This document shows, in pieces, positions 1 to 5,972 of a stretch of 8,020 nucleotides of DNA. The notes beneath the pieces are model-generated. The model had not been told where the DNA came from. It did no database searches and worked only from the letters and a program-made list of their open reading frames with translations. Source of the DNA: Lentzea sp. (GTDB lineage Bacteria > Actinomycetota > Actinomycetes > Mycobacteriales > Pseudonocardiaceae); assembly GCA_030146905.1 (NCBI GenBank), contig JASLAV010000932.1:1-8020 (forward strand), in the 5' to 3' direction. Every line of letters begins with the position of its first letter. Positions within the stretch are counted from its first letter, which is position 1. The translations under genes were made by a program, and so were the position numbers.

Positions 1-357
1 GCGCGGGACGTTCGAGATGATGATCGGCTCGCGGAAGACGACACCGCCGAGGATGTTGCGGATCGTGCCGTTCGGCGAGACCCACATCTTCTTGAGGCCG
101 AACTCCTCGACGCGCGCCTCGTCCGGCGTGATCGTGGCGCACTTGACGCCGACGCCGTGCTTCTTGATGGCGTTCGCGGCGTCGATCGTGACCTGGTCGT
201 CGGTGGCGTCCCGGTGCTCGATGCCCAGGTCGTAGTACTCCAGAGTGACGTCCAGGTACGGGTGGATCAGCTTGTCCTTGATGAACTGCCAGATGATCCG
301 GGTCATCTCGTCGCCGTCGAGCTCGACGACGGTGCCCTGAACCTTGATCTTGCCCAT
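1..357 (-). CDS. icd: NADP-dependent isocitrate dehydrogenase, N-terminal part (3' end outside window)
   Basis: Oxidative decarboxylation of isocitrate to 2-oxoglutarate in the TCA cycle, with NADP as acceptor; cytoplasmic. The 119 visible residues begin [20 protein letters not shown] and read without interruption to the window edge. They align without gaps, from memory, to the eukaryotic-type homodimeric enzyme such as human IDH1 and keep the same numbering: KCATITPDE at 72-80 (Thr77), SPNGTIRN at 94-101 (Ser94, Asn96, Arg100) and VFREPII at 107-113 (Arg109), all isocitrate-site elements. The rest, including the Arg132 equivalent and the catalytic Tyr, Lys and Asp residues, is off the window. 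The ATG start at 355-357 is preceded by a GAGAGGAG-like stretch at about 370-377 and fits the usual family N-terminus. It lies 79 bases downstream of the reductase gene on the same strand, so it may be cotranscribed or have its own promoter; I see no convincing -35/-10 pair in the gap. Confidence 0.95.
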   Translation of the reverse strand, partial: MGKIKVQGTVVELDGDEMTRIIWQFIKDKLIHPYLDVTLEYYDLGIEHRDATDDQVTIDAANAIKKHGVGVKCATITPDEARVEEFGLKKMWVSPNGTIRNILGGVVFREPIIISNVPR

Positions 358-436
358 AACTCCGGGCGCTCCTCTCGCGACGATGCAAGCAAGACAAGCG
401 TACTGGTAAACCGTCCGGCCTTGCCTGCGACCCTGG

Positions 437-1279
437 TTACACCGGTCCGGGGTCGCGGCCGGTCGACCGGCTCACGTGCTCCCACTTGTCGATTTCCGCA
501 TTCCGTGCCTGGTCTGCCAGGCGCACCATATCCACCGCGTCACCGCCCAGCAGAAGACACAGCGGCGGCTCGTCCATGGCTACCACGTCGAGCAGGACGC
601 GCGCCGCCTTCGCCGGATCTCCCGGCATGTTGCCGTGCGCGCCACGCAGCAGTTCGAGCATTGCCCCGACGGACGGAACGTAATCCTGCCCCGGCTCGGT
701 CACCACCAGGGAAGGGCCGGTCCAGTCCGTCTGGAAGCCGCCGAGCTCGACGATCGTCGCCCTGACCCCGAACGGCGCGCACTCCGCGGCGAGCGACTCG
801 GTGAAGCCGCGCAGCGCGAACTTGGCCATCACGTACGGCGCGAGCCCGCCGCCGAGCGCCGTGTGGCCCGCGGTGGAGCCGATCTGCAGGAAGTGGCCGG
901 ACCGCTGCTTGCGCAGCACCGGCAGCGCGGCCTTGGTGACGTTGACGACGCCCATGAGGTTGATCTCCAGCTGGTCGCGGAAGTCGGCCTCCGAGCACTC
1001 CTCGATCGACGTGACGCGGCCGGCGCCTGCGTTGTTCACGACCACGTCGAGCCTGCCGAACTCGCGCACCGCCGTCGCGACGGCAGCCTTCGCGAGTTCG
1101 GAGTCGCGCACGTCGAGTGCAACAGATCTGACCCGGTCGCCGTGTTCAGAGACGAGGTCGTCGAGATCGCGCGGGTCGCGGGCGGTCGCGACGAGCCGGT
1201 GACCGGCGGCGAGCACCGCCTCCGCGATCTTGCGGCCGAGGCCGCGGGAACTGCCGGTGACGAGCCACACCTGCGCCAT
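437..1279 (-). CDS. SDR family NAD(P)-dependent oxidoreductase
   Basis: A 280-residue cytoplasmic oxidoreductase of the classical short-chain dehydrogenase/reductase family. Visible motifs: TGSSRGLG at 8-15 (dinucleotide-binding TGxxxGxG), LDV at 55-57 (adenine contact), NNAG at 82-85, Asn107 in INLMG, catalytic Ser135 in IGSTAG, and YVMAK at 149-153 (catalytic Tyr149 and Lys153). Arg34 just after the second strand, with no acidic residue there, favours NADP(H), by inference. The C-terminal part after about residue 185 ([10 protein letters not shown] onward) is the variable substrate region and resembles SDRs annotated only as 'oxidoreductase', so the substrate cannot be named. The length is slightly above the usual 250 because of a polar tail. 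ATG is chosen because the Rossmann motif begins 8 residues later and GGAG lies 7 bases upstream. It diverges from the plus-strand membrane hydrolase gene and precedes icd. Confidence 0.93.
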   Translation of the reverse strand: MAQVWLVTGSSRGLGRKIAEAVLAAGHRLVATARDPRDLDDLVSEHGDRVRSVALDVRDSELAKAAVATAVREFGRLDVVVNNAGAGRVTSIEECSEADFRDQLEINLMGVVNVTKAALPVLRKQRSGHFLQIGSTAGHTALGGGLAPYVMAKFALRGFTESLAAECAPFGVRATIVELGGFQTDWTGPSLVVTEPGQDYVPSVGAMLELLRGAHGNMPGDPAKAARVLLDVVAMDEPPLCLLLGGDAVDMVRLADQARNAEIDKWEHVSRSTGRDPGPV

Positions 1280-1394
1280 GTCCGTGCTCCATCCGTCGGA
1301 ACCAGTCGTCCGGAGATCTGGAGTTCACCGCCTGGCACTTGATACGCAACGACTAGTGTTCCCACCGTTCGGGTGATCTTCAGAAGGGATGTAA
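1280..1394. promoter_or_regulatory. Divergent intergenic spacer, probable promoters for the SDR and YdjM-like genes
   Basis: A 115-bp gap between two divergent starts, so at least one promoter each way is expected. On the plus strand TAGTGT at 1354-1359 fits the actinobacterial -10 pattern TAnnnT and would give a leader of about 30 bases, but no good -35 lies 17-18 bases upstream. A small inverted repeat, CACC-5-GGTG, covers 1363-1375 between this -10 and the ribosome binding site. For the minus strand I find only the GGAG ribosome binding site near 1287-1290 and no clear -10. No actinobacterial LexA box is visible. The promoter role rests mainly on gene orientation. Confidence 0.4.
1384..1389 (+). 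promoter_or_regulatory. Ribosome binding site supporting the GTG start at 1395
   Basis: AAGGGA sits 5 bases before GTG 1395 and decides between this start and an ATG at 1419, eight codons later. The GTG start also keeps a conserved N-terminal histidine in the protein. Confidence 0.6.
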
Positions 1395-2201
1395 GTGTCC
1401 ACTGGGCCAACACATGCGATGAGCGGACTGCTCGCCTGGAGCGCCGTCACCGCCGCCGCGTCGAGTCACCCGATCGGCCAGCTCTCACCGCAGAGCTGGG
1501 CCGTCGGCGCGGTTCTCGCCACCGGAGCGGCTCTGCTGCCGGACCTCGACCACCCCGGTTCGACCATCTCGCGCACGTTCGGGGCGCTGAGCAGCGGGCT
1601 CTCGGCCGGCATCAACGCGTTGAGCAGCTTCGTCTACCGCACGACGAGGACGAAGAAGGACTCCAAGCGGGACGGCGGGCACCGCGGTCTCACGCACACG
1701 CTCGTCTTCGCGTTGCTCTCGGCCGTCTTCACCACCGCCGTCGTGCAGAACAGCCAGAAGTGGGCCCTGCCGGTGCTGATGTTCGTGTTCGCCGGACTCG
1801 CGGTGCGCGGCATCATGCACAAGTGGTGCCCCAGGCAGGACGCGCTGCTGATCACCGCGGTGTCCGGGGGCATCACCTGGGCGATGATCGCCTGGACCTC
1901 GCAGACGAGCGCCTCCGCCGCGGCGTGCGGGATCGCGGTCGGCGTCGGGTGCTTCGCGCACTACATCGGTGACGCGATCACCGAGCAGGGCTGCCCGATC
2001 CTGTGGCCGATCCCGATCATGGGCAAGACGTGGTATCCCGTCGCGCCGCCGAAGATCATGCGGATGAAGACCGGCGGCGTGGTGGAGATGGCGATCGTCG
2101 CGCCGATCGTGACGATCCTGTCGGTGTGGCTCGGCCTCGCCGCGCTGCAGGGAACCGGCGCGCTGCCGTTCCTCGACTGGGTGGACCTCCTCCCGATCTA
2201 G
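1395..2201 (+). CDS. YdjM-type membrane metal-dependent hydrolase
   Basis: A 268-residue integral membrane protein of the YdjM family (Pfam 'LexA-binding, inner membrane-associated putative hydrolase', by recognition). The enzymatic activity of the family is not established. Visible motifs: THAMSG at 6-11 (the family's N-terminal THxxxG), DLDHP at 50-54, HRGLTHT at 96-102, and HYIGDAITEQG at 189-199. These His and Asp residues form the presumed metal site at the membrane face. Hydrophobic stretches lie at about 33-49, 101-117, 124-139, 150-168, 174-190 and 229-251. Because His7 belongs to the motif, GTG 1395 is preferred over ATG 1419, which would remove it. A basic loop (RTTRTKKDSKRDGGHR) precedes the HRGLTH motif. 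It is first in a plus-strand run of four genes and is 92 bases from the next, so cotranscription is uncertain. In E. coli YdjM is SOS-regulated, but no LexA box is evident here. Confidence 0.88.
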   Translation: MSTGPTHAMSGLLAWSAVTAAASSHPIGQLSPQSWAVGAVLATGAALLPDLDHPGSTISRTFGALSSGLSAGINALSSFVYRTTRTKKDSKRDGGHRGLTHTLVFALLSAVFTTAVVQNSQKWALPVLMFVFAGLAVRGIMHKWCPRQDALLITAVSGGITWAMIAWTSQTSASAAACGIAVGVGCFAHYIGDAITEQGCPILWPIPIMGKTWYPVAPPKIMRMKTGGVVEMAIVAPIVTILSVWLGLAALQGTGALPFLDWVDLLPI

Positions 2202-2255
2202 TTGTTCTCCCCCGATCCATTCAGCGGCTACCTCCAGCTCACCCGAACGGCCTAG

Positions 2256-2286
2256 CCTCCACGGACCCCGACCAGTCGTGTGGAGG
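2256..2286 (+). promoter_or_regulatory. Possible hairpin covering the Shine-Dalgarno of the PHP gene
   Basis: CCTCCAC at 2256-2262 and GTGGAGG at 2280-2286 are perfect 7-base inverted arms around a 17-base loop. The loop contains a further CGAC-CA-GTCG repeat (2269-2278). The right arm includes most of GGAGGA (2282-2287), the Shine-Dalgarno located 6 bases before GTG 2294, so folding would hide it. The rest of the 92-bp gap shows no clear terminator. TAGCCT at 2253-2258 fits a TAnnnT -10, but if used it would start the RNA inside the left arm. A chance inverted repeat is possible. Confidence 0.35.
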
Positions 2287-2293
2287 ATCAGCC

Positions 2294-3802
2294 GTGTCCG
2301 AAGTGGCCCGCAGGCACTTCTTGCAGGGAGCAGGCGCACTGGGCGTCGCGGGGGTGCTGGGCACCGGACGGGCCTCGGCTTCGTCCGGCTACCACTGGCT
2401 TTCCGGCGACCACCACACGCACACGCAGTACTCGTACGACGGCATGTACACGATCGAGCAGCAGATCCGCGGCGCGTTGCGGCACGGCACCGACTGGCTC
2501 GTGGTCACCGACCACGGCCACGCCTCGCACGAGGCGCACTCCGTCGAGGCGACGGCGGCCGACCTCCGCCGCGCCGCGCGGAAGTTCCCGCAACTGCTGC
2601 TGTGGCAGGGGATGGAGTGGAACGTCCCCGGCGCCGAGCACGCGACGGTGTTCTTCGAGGACTGCCGCGACGAGGCCGGCGTGCTGCGCGACTTCGAGCG
2701 GCGGTTCGACTGGCGGCTCAACGGCCAGGAGGCCTCGACGCCCGCGAACGAGCAGAAGGCGCTGGACGCGATCCGGTTCCTCCAGACCAAGATCCGCAAC
2801 GGCACGATGAAGTCGGCGCTGGTCTTCGTGAACCACCCCATGCGCAACGGCCGCGTGGCGCCCCACGAACTGCGGGCCATGCGCGACCTCGCGCCGGACA
2901 TCGTCGTCGGCATGGAGGGCGCACCCGGCGCACAGGGCGACGGCGACCCGTTGCGCGGCCCCGGAGGCCACCGCGGCGGCTACTCGAACAGCCCCGGCTC
3001 GAACTCCTACGCGCCCTACCCGCCTGAGGCGTACAGGACCTACGGCGGCTTCGACTGGATGACGGCGAAGCTCGGCGGCGTGTGGGACTCGCTGCTGGCC
3101 GAGGGTCTCGGCTGGTGGATCACGTCCAACTCGGACTCGCACTTCAACTCGCGCGACACGATCGTCCGCGTGCCGGAACCGGGGAACCAGTTCGACCTCA
3201 CCGGCAGGCACCTCGACCCGGTCGACTCCGGCCCGCCCCAGGTGCTGCCGCCGTACGTCGACTTCTTCCCGTGCGAGTTCTCCCGGACCGTCGTCGGTGC
3301 GACCCGGCGGACGCGCGGCGCCGTGATGGAGGGCCTGCGCGCGGGTCGTGCGTGGGTCTCGCACGGTGGCCTGGTCGACGACCTGCGGTTCACCGTCCAC
3401 GGCACCGGTGGCGCCGAGACGATGGGCGGCCGGTTGCGCGTCCGGCGCGGTTCGGACGTGACGGTCCTGGTCAAGGTCCGTTCGGCGACTCGCCCCAACA
3501 GCGCGGGGTTCGTCCCAAGGTTGCGCCGTTTGGATCTCATCAAGGGCGCGGTAACAGGACGATCATCATCTGAAACGTTGTCCACGCCACAGGTGAAGGT
3601 CGAGCGATCCTACGAGCCGCGCTGGCACCATGCGGTCTTCACGCACACGTTCCGCAACGTCCGGGAGCCCTTCTTCCTCCGGTTGCGCGGAACCGACGGC
3701 AACCGCGGCGCGTTCGAACCGCAGGCGGACACGCCCGGAGCCGCGAACCCGTGGGAGGACCTGTGGTGCTACACCAACCCGATCTTCGTGGAGGTCAGGT
3801 GA
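2294..3802 (+). CDS. Tat-exported PHP-domain phosphoesterase (CehA/McbA-like metallohydrolase)
   Basis: A 502-residue secreted metallohydrolase. The N-terminus has a twin-arginine signal: ARRHFLQ at 5-11, a hydrophobic stretch to about residue 24, and ASA before a likely cleavage after residue 29. Tat export implies folding with metal in the cytoplasm before secretion. The PHP metal-ligand motifs follow in order: HTH at 41-43, TDHG at 72-75, Glu108 in GMEW, His181 in VNHP, and SDSH at 280-283. A C-terminal region from about 385, rich in beta-type sequence, carries no motif I recognise. PHP proteins hydrolyse phosphate esters; exported CehA-like members have varied or unknown substrates, so none is assigned. 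GTG 2294 is chosen because GGAGGA lies 6 bases upstream and the Tat signal begins at once; the frame stays open upstream to 2003, but that overlaps the previous gene and would bury the signal. Codons 420-427 all end in A or T, unusual for this gene. Its stop overlaps the next start. Confidence 0.9.
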   Translation: MSEVARRHFLQGAGALGVAGVLGTGRASASSGYHWLSGDHHTHTQYSYDGMYTIEQQIRGALRHGTDWLVVTDHGHASHEAHSVEATAADLRRAARKFPQLLLWQGMEWNVPGAEHATVFFEDCRDEAGVLRDFERRFDWRLNGQEASTPANEQKALDAIRFLQTKIRNGTMKSALVFVNHPMRNGRVAPHELRAMRDLAPDIVVGMEGAPGAQGDGDPLRGPGGHRGGYSNSPGSNSYAPYPPEAYRTYGGFDWMTAKLGGVWDSLLAEGLGWWITSNSDSHFNSRDTIVRVPEPGNQFDLTGRHLDPVDSGPPQVLPPYVDFFPCEFSRTVVGATRRTRGAVMEGLRAGRAWVSHGGLVDDLRFTVHGTGGAETMGGRLRVRRGSDVTVLVKVRSATRPNSAGFVPRLRRLDLIKGAVTGRSSSETLSTPQVKVERSYEPRWHHAVFTHTFRNVREPFFLRLRGTDGNRGAFEPQADTPGAANPWEDLWCYTNPIFVEVR

Positions 3803-4281
3803 CCAGCACCTTCGTCGGCATCGACGCCGGCCACGAGAACCGCTGGGAAGCGGAGAAGATCGCGCTGGAGCTGCACGAGACCGTGCTGACCTCGGCCAGG
3901 ACGGTCGTGGTGCACGAGGTCGACGGCCACCACGCGATGTCCTTCCTCGTCCCGGTCCCCCCGTCCGACGCGGTGGTGACCTCGCTGGTCGGGCAGGGGT
4001 TCGGCGTGGCGGTGCGCGGTGCGTCGTCGGGGCGCCTGGTGGGTCCGGAGACGCTGCGGGCAGGCGCCTCCACCGCCGCCGAGTCGCATCAATACCGCCG
4101 CGAGGGGCGCGCTCTGCGCTACCAGGGCCAACGCTCGTTGCGCGGCCGTCACGGCGTCTCGGACATCTTGGCGTTCACGGCGATCGAGGTGGTCTTGCCC
4201 CGTGGCGTGCACACGGTCGACACGCGCGGGAACCTGACGCCCTTCTTCCAGGACGGCAAGCTGGTGCTGGTCGTCGACTAG
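3799..4281 (+). CDS. Hypothetical protein, 160 residues, translationally coupled to the PHP gene
   Basis: I do not recognise this family. The start GTG 3799-3801 overlaps the TGA of the phosphoesterase (GTGA) and GGAGG lies 4 bases upstream inside that gene, which points to translational coupling. There is no signal peptide or membrane segment, so it should stay in the cytoplasm while its upstream partner is exported. The N-terminal part (about 4-73) alternates predicted strand and helix with ENRWEAEKIALELHETVL at 13-30. A basic middle follows (HQYRREGRALRYQGQRSLRGRH, 97-118, ten Arg or Lys), then a C-terminal strand-rich part with IEVVLPRGVHTVDTRGN at 129-145 and KLVLVVD at 154-160. No catalytic motif is obvious; the basic stretch could bind nucleic acid or phosphate, but that is a guess. 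Codon use is normal for the region, supporting a real gene. The kinase-like gene begins 10 bases after its stop. Confidence 0.78.
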   Translation: MTSTFVGIDAGHENRWEAEKIALELHETVLTSARTVVVHEVDGHHAMSFLVPVPPSDAVVTSLVGQGFGVAVRGASSGRLVGPETLRAGASTAAESHQYRREGRALRYQGQRSLRGRHGVSDILAFTAIEVVLPRGVHTVDTRGNLTPFFQDGKLVLVVD

Positions 4282-4291
4282 GTTCGTCGAT

Positions 4292-5236
4292 GTGCGTGAC
4301 ATCGCCGTCTTCAGTGGTTCTGCCCATCCCTCACTCGCCGCCGAGATCTGTGGTCATCTCGGCATCGACCTGTCGCCCAGCCGCCTGACGCGGTTCGCCA
4401 ACGACTGCCTCGAGGTCCAGCTGCAGGCGAACTGCCGCGAGCGCGACGTGTTCCTGATCCAGCCGCTGGTGCCGCCGGTGCAGGAACACCTCGTGGAGCT
4501 CATGCTGATGCTCGACGCCGCCCGTGGCGCCTCGGCTGCCCGCACCACGGTCGTGCTGCCGCACTACGCCTACGCGCGGTCGGACAAGAAGGACGCCCCA
4601 CGGATCTCCATCGGCGGCCGGCTGGTCGCCGACCTGATGGTGGCCGCCGGTGCGTCGCGCGTGCTGGCGATGACGTTGCACTCACCGCAGGTCCACGGGT
4701 TCTTCTCGGTGCCCGTCGACCACCTGCACGCGTTGCGCGAACTGGCCGCGCACTTCTCCCAGCACGACCTGTCGAACACCGTGGTCGTGTCGCCGGACCT
4801 GGGCAACGCCAAGGAGGCCGCGCACTTCGCGCGGATCCTCGGGCTGCCGGTCGCGGCCGGCGCCAAGCAGCGGTTCGCCGACGACAAGGTGCAGATCTCG
4901 ACCGTGATCGGCGACGTGGCCGGACGGGACGTGATCGTCCTCGACGACGAGATCGCCAAGGGGTCGACGGTGATCGAACTGCTGGACAAGCTGCGGGAAC
5001 GCGGTGCGGGGTCGATCAGGGTCGCCTGCACGCACGGGCTGTTCTCCGCGGGTGCGCTTGACCGGTTGCAGGCCTTCGACGACGTGCTGGAGATCGTCGC
5101 GACGAACACCGTGCCGATCCCGGCGGAGAAGGCCGTGCCGAAGCTGAAGGTGCTGTCGATCGCCCCCGCGATGGCGGAGGCGATGCGGCGGATCAACGTC
5201 GGCGAGTCCGTGTCGACCCTGTTCGAGGCCCCCTGA
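4292..5236 (+). CDS. Divergent ribose-phosphate pyrophosphokinase (PRPP synthetase) homologue
   Basis: A 314-residue protein, the usual length for PRPP synthetase, which makes PRPP from ribose 5-phosphate and ATP. The fold signature is clear throughout: SGSAHPSLAAEI at 8-19, RDVFLIQPLVPPVQEHLVEL at 51-70, LPHYAYARSDKK at 89-100, GFFSVPVDHL at 136-145, SPDLGNAKEA at 167-176, IGDVAGRDVIVLDDE at 206-220 and THGLFS at 247-252. Several key positions differ from the canonical enzyme: RFSDGE is RFANDC (34-39), ARQDRK is ARSDKK, DLH is TLH (128-130), and the ribose-phosphate loop DDMIDTAGT is DDEIAKGST (218-226). The flexible-loop basic pair is kept as Lys192 and Arg194, and His130 is kept. It may be a second, specialised synthetase, an enzyme using another pentose phosphate, or a regulatory homologue, so I do not call it prs. 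GTG 4292 places the family motif at the normal distance; the Shine-Dalgarno is weak (AGG about 9 bases upstream), consistent with coupling to the previous gene. Confidence 0.87.
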   Translation: MRDIAVFSGSAHPSLAAEICGHLGIDLSPSRLTRFANDCLEVQLQANCRERDVFLIQPLVPPVQEHLVELMLMLDAARGASAARTTVVLPHYAYARSDKKDAPRISIGGRLVADLMVAAGASRVLAMTLHSPQVHGFFSVPVDHLHALRELAAHFSQHDLSNTVVVSPDLGNAKEAAHFARILGLPVAAGAKQRFADDKVQISTVIGDVAGRDVIVLDDEIAKGSTVIELLDKLRERGAGSIRVACTHGLFSAGALDRLQAFDDVLEIVATNTVPIPAEKAVPKLKVLSIAPAMAEAMRRINVGESVSTLFEAP

Positions 5237-5237
5237 C

Positions 5238-5876
5238 CTACCTGAGGTGCGCGAGCGCCTGGATCAGGCGCTCCGCCACGTCGTCGGGACCGGGCATCTT
5301 GCGCACGACCGCCCGCTGGTGAGCGAGCCCGTGCAGCCCGAGCCACAACGCGACGGAGTCCCCGTAGAGGTCCTCGCTGCACTGCGCGATCCCCGCTTCC
5401 ACGCACGCGCCGAGCACATCGGCGAGCAACGTGAACGCCTCGACGCCCAGTGACTCCAGGTCCGCGTCGGTGATCGACGTGTCGTCCACCGACGGCGTCC
5501 ACAGGCCACCGAACATGATCCGGTAGCGCTGCGGGTGCAGCCTGGCGAAGTCCAGGTAGGCGTTGCACACCGCGAAGAGCCGCTCGCGCGGATCGGGGCC
5601 CGCGCTCTCGTCCGCCTCGCGCAGGGCGACCGCCAGGCCGTCCATCTCCCGCTGCACCACGGCCAGCATGATCGACGGCTGGTCCGCGAAGTGCGCGTAG
5701 ATCGACGGTGCCGCGATGCCCGCCTTGCGCGCGACCGAGCGCAGCGTGACCGCTCGTTCGTCACCGCCTTCGTCCAGGAGCGCGACAGCCGCGGCGATGA
5801 TCTCTTCTCGCAGTTTCCCGCCTTCACCACGGCGGTTGCGCCTGCGCGGTTCCGTGTTCGTCACGGTCGTAACCAT
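5238..5876 (-). CDS. TetR/AcrR family transcriptional regulator (full length)
   Basis: A 212-residue DNA-binding repressor. The N-terminus has a basic arm (EPRRRNRRGEGGK, 9-21), then the TetR HTH domain: helix 1 from about 22 to 36 and the helix-turn-helix VTLRSVARKAGIAAPSIYAHF at 43-63. The C-terminal ligand and dimer domain contains YLDFARLHPQRYRIMF at 107-122 and ALWLGLHGLAHQRAV at 176-190, typical of TetR proteins with the WHG-type C-terminal domain. The ligand is unknown. It is divergent from the quinone-oxidoreductase gene, the classical layout for a TetR that represses itself and its neighbour, and the 96-bp spacer holds repeated near-palindromes. ATG 5876 gives the usual N-terminal arm; AGGTG lies only 2 bases upstream and a TAnnnT -10 sits 9 bases upstream, so the mRNA may be nearly leaderless. 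Its stop is 1 base from the stop of the convergent kinase-like gene. Confidence 0.93.
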   Translation of the reverse strand: MVTTVTNTEPRRRNRRGEGGKLREEIIAAAVALLDEGGDERAVTLRSVARKAGIAAPSIYAHFADQPSIMLAVVQREMDGLAVALREADESAGPDPRERLFAVCNAYLDFARLHPQRYRIMFGGLWTPSVDDTSITDADLESLGVEAFTLLADVLGACVEAGIAQCSEDLYGDSVALWLGLHGLAHQRAVVRKMPGPDDVAERLIQALAHLR

Positions 5877-5885
5877 ACACCTGAA

Positions 5886-5891
5886 AGTTTA
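5886..5891 (-). promoter_or_regulatory. Candidate -10 of the tetR gene (possibly leaderless)
   Basis: On the minus strand TAAACT fits TAnnnT and ends 9 bases before the ATG at 5876, a spacing seen for leaderless actinobacterial mRNAs. No clear -35 is visible. It overlaps the leftmost operator-like site. Confidence 0.25.
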
Positions 5892-5945
5892 TGCCTGTTA
5901 GGCCTTGCACTCGTAGACTTACGAGCGTTAGCTTATGTCCGTAAG
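5888..5945. promoter_or_regulatory. Cluster of 14-bp near-palindromes, probable TetR operator
   Basis: Three abutting 14-mers share a frame: CTTGCACTCGTAGA (5904-5917, weakest), CTTACGAGCGTTAG (5918-5931) and CTTATGTCCGTAAG (5932-5945). The last two each differ from the perfect palindrome CTTACG-NN-CGTAAG at one position. A fourth related site, TTTATGCCTGTTAG, lies at 5888-5901, two bases before the series. An alternative register is a perfect repeat CTCGTA-GACT-TACGAG at 5910-5925. The cluster fills the middle of the divergent spacer and overlaps the likely -10 elements of both genes, as expected for autoregulation by the adjacent TetR protein. Binding by that protein is inferred. Confidence 0.65.
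5905..5934 (+). promoter_or_regulatory. Candidate promoter for the quinone-oxidoreductase unit
   Basis: TTGCAC (5905-5910) and TAGCTT (5929-5934), spaced 18 bases, fit a weak -35 and a TAnnnT -10. The transcript would start near 5941 and reach AAGGAG at 5960-5965, 7 bases before ATG 5973. The -10 straddles the junction of the two best 14-bp operator sites. Confidence 0.35.
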
Positions 5946-5972
5946 CACAACCGAGACGCAAGGAGCCGGACG

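Noticed and set aside
476..1342. Long plus-strand open frame opposite the SDR gene
   Set aside because: It is antisense to a gene with every SDR motif, its product is Arg/His-rich with no recognisable domain, and open antisense frames are normal at this GC content.
1339..1344. TTGATA as a -35 element for the YdjM-like gene
   Set aside because: The only acceptable -10 (1354-1359) is 9 bases away, far short of a usable spacing.
1280..1394. LexA (SOS) box upstream of the YdjM-like gene, suggested by the family name
   Set aside because: No GAAC-4-GTTC type element is present; GGAACC and GTTC fragments occur but not as paired half-sites.
2003..2293. Upstream in-frame extension of the PHP gene
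   Set aside because: It overlaps the YdjM-like coding region and would place 97 residues before the Tat signal; GTG 2294 has a strong Shine-Dalgarno.
2288..3400. 370-codon minus-strand open frame within the PHP gene
   Set aside because: It shadows a gene with intact PHP motifs, has low-complexity Arg/Val-rich composition and lacks a supporting ribosome binding site.
5236..5248. ACCT-5-AGGT hairpin as a bidirectional terminator between the convergent genes
   Set aside because: Four-base arms with no GC-rich stem or T-run are too weak to call a terminator.
5893..5903. Perfect short inverted repeat GCCT-GTT-AGGC as a separate operator or terminator
   Set aside because: The arms are only 4 bases and it lies mostly within the leftmost 14-bp operator-like site, so it is better read as part of that cluster.
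5535..5972. Upstream in-frame extension of the quinone-oxidoreductase gene
   Set aside because: It runs antisense through the tetR gene and the operator spacer; AAGGAG at 5960 marks ATG 5973 as the start.
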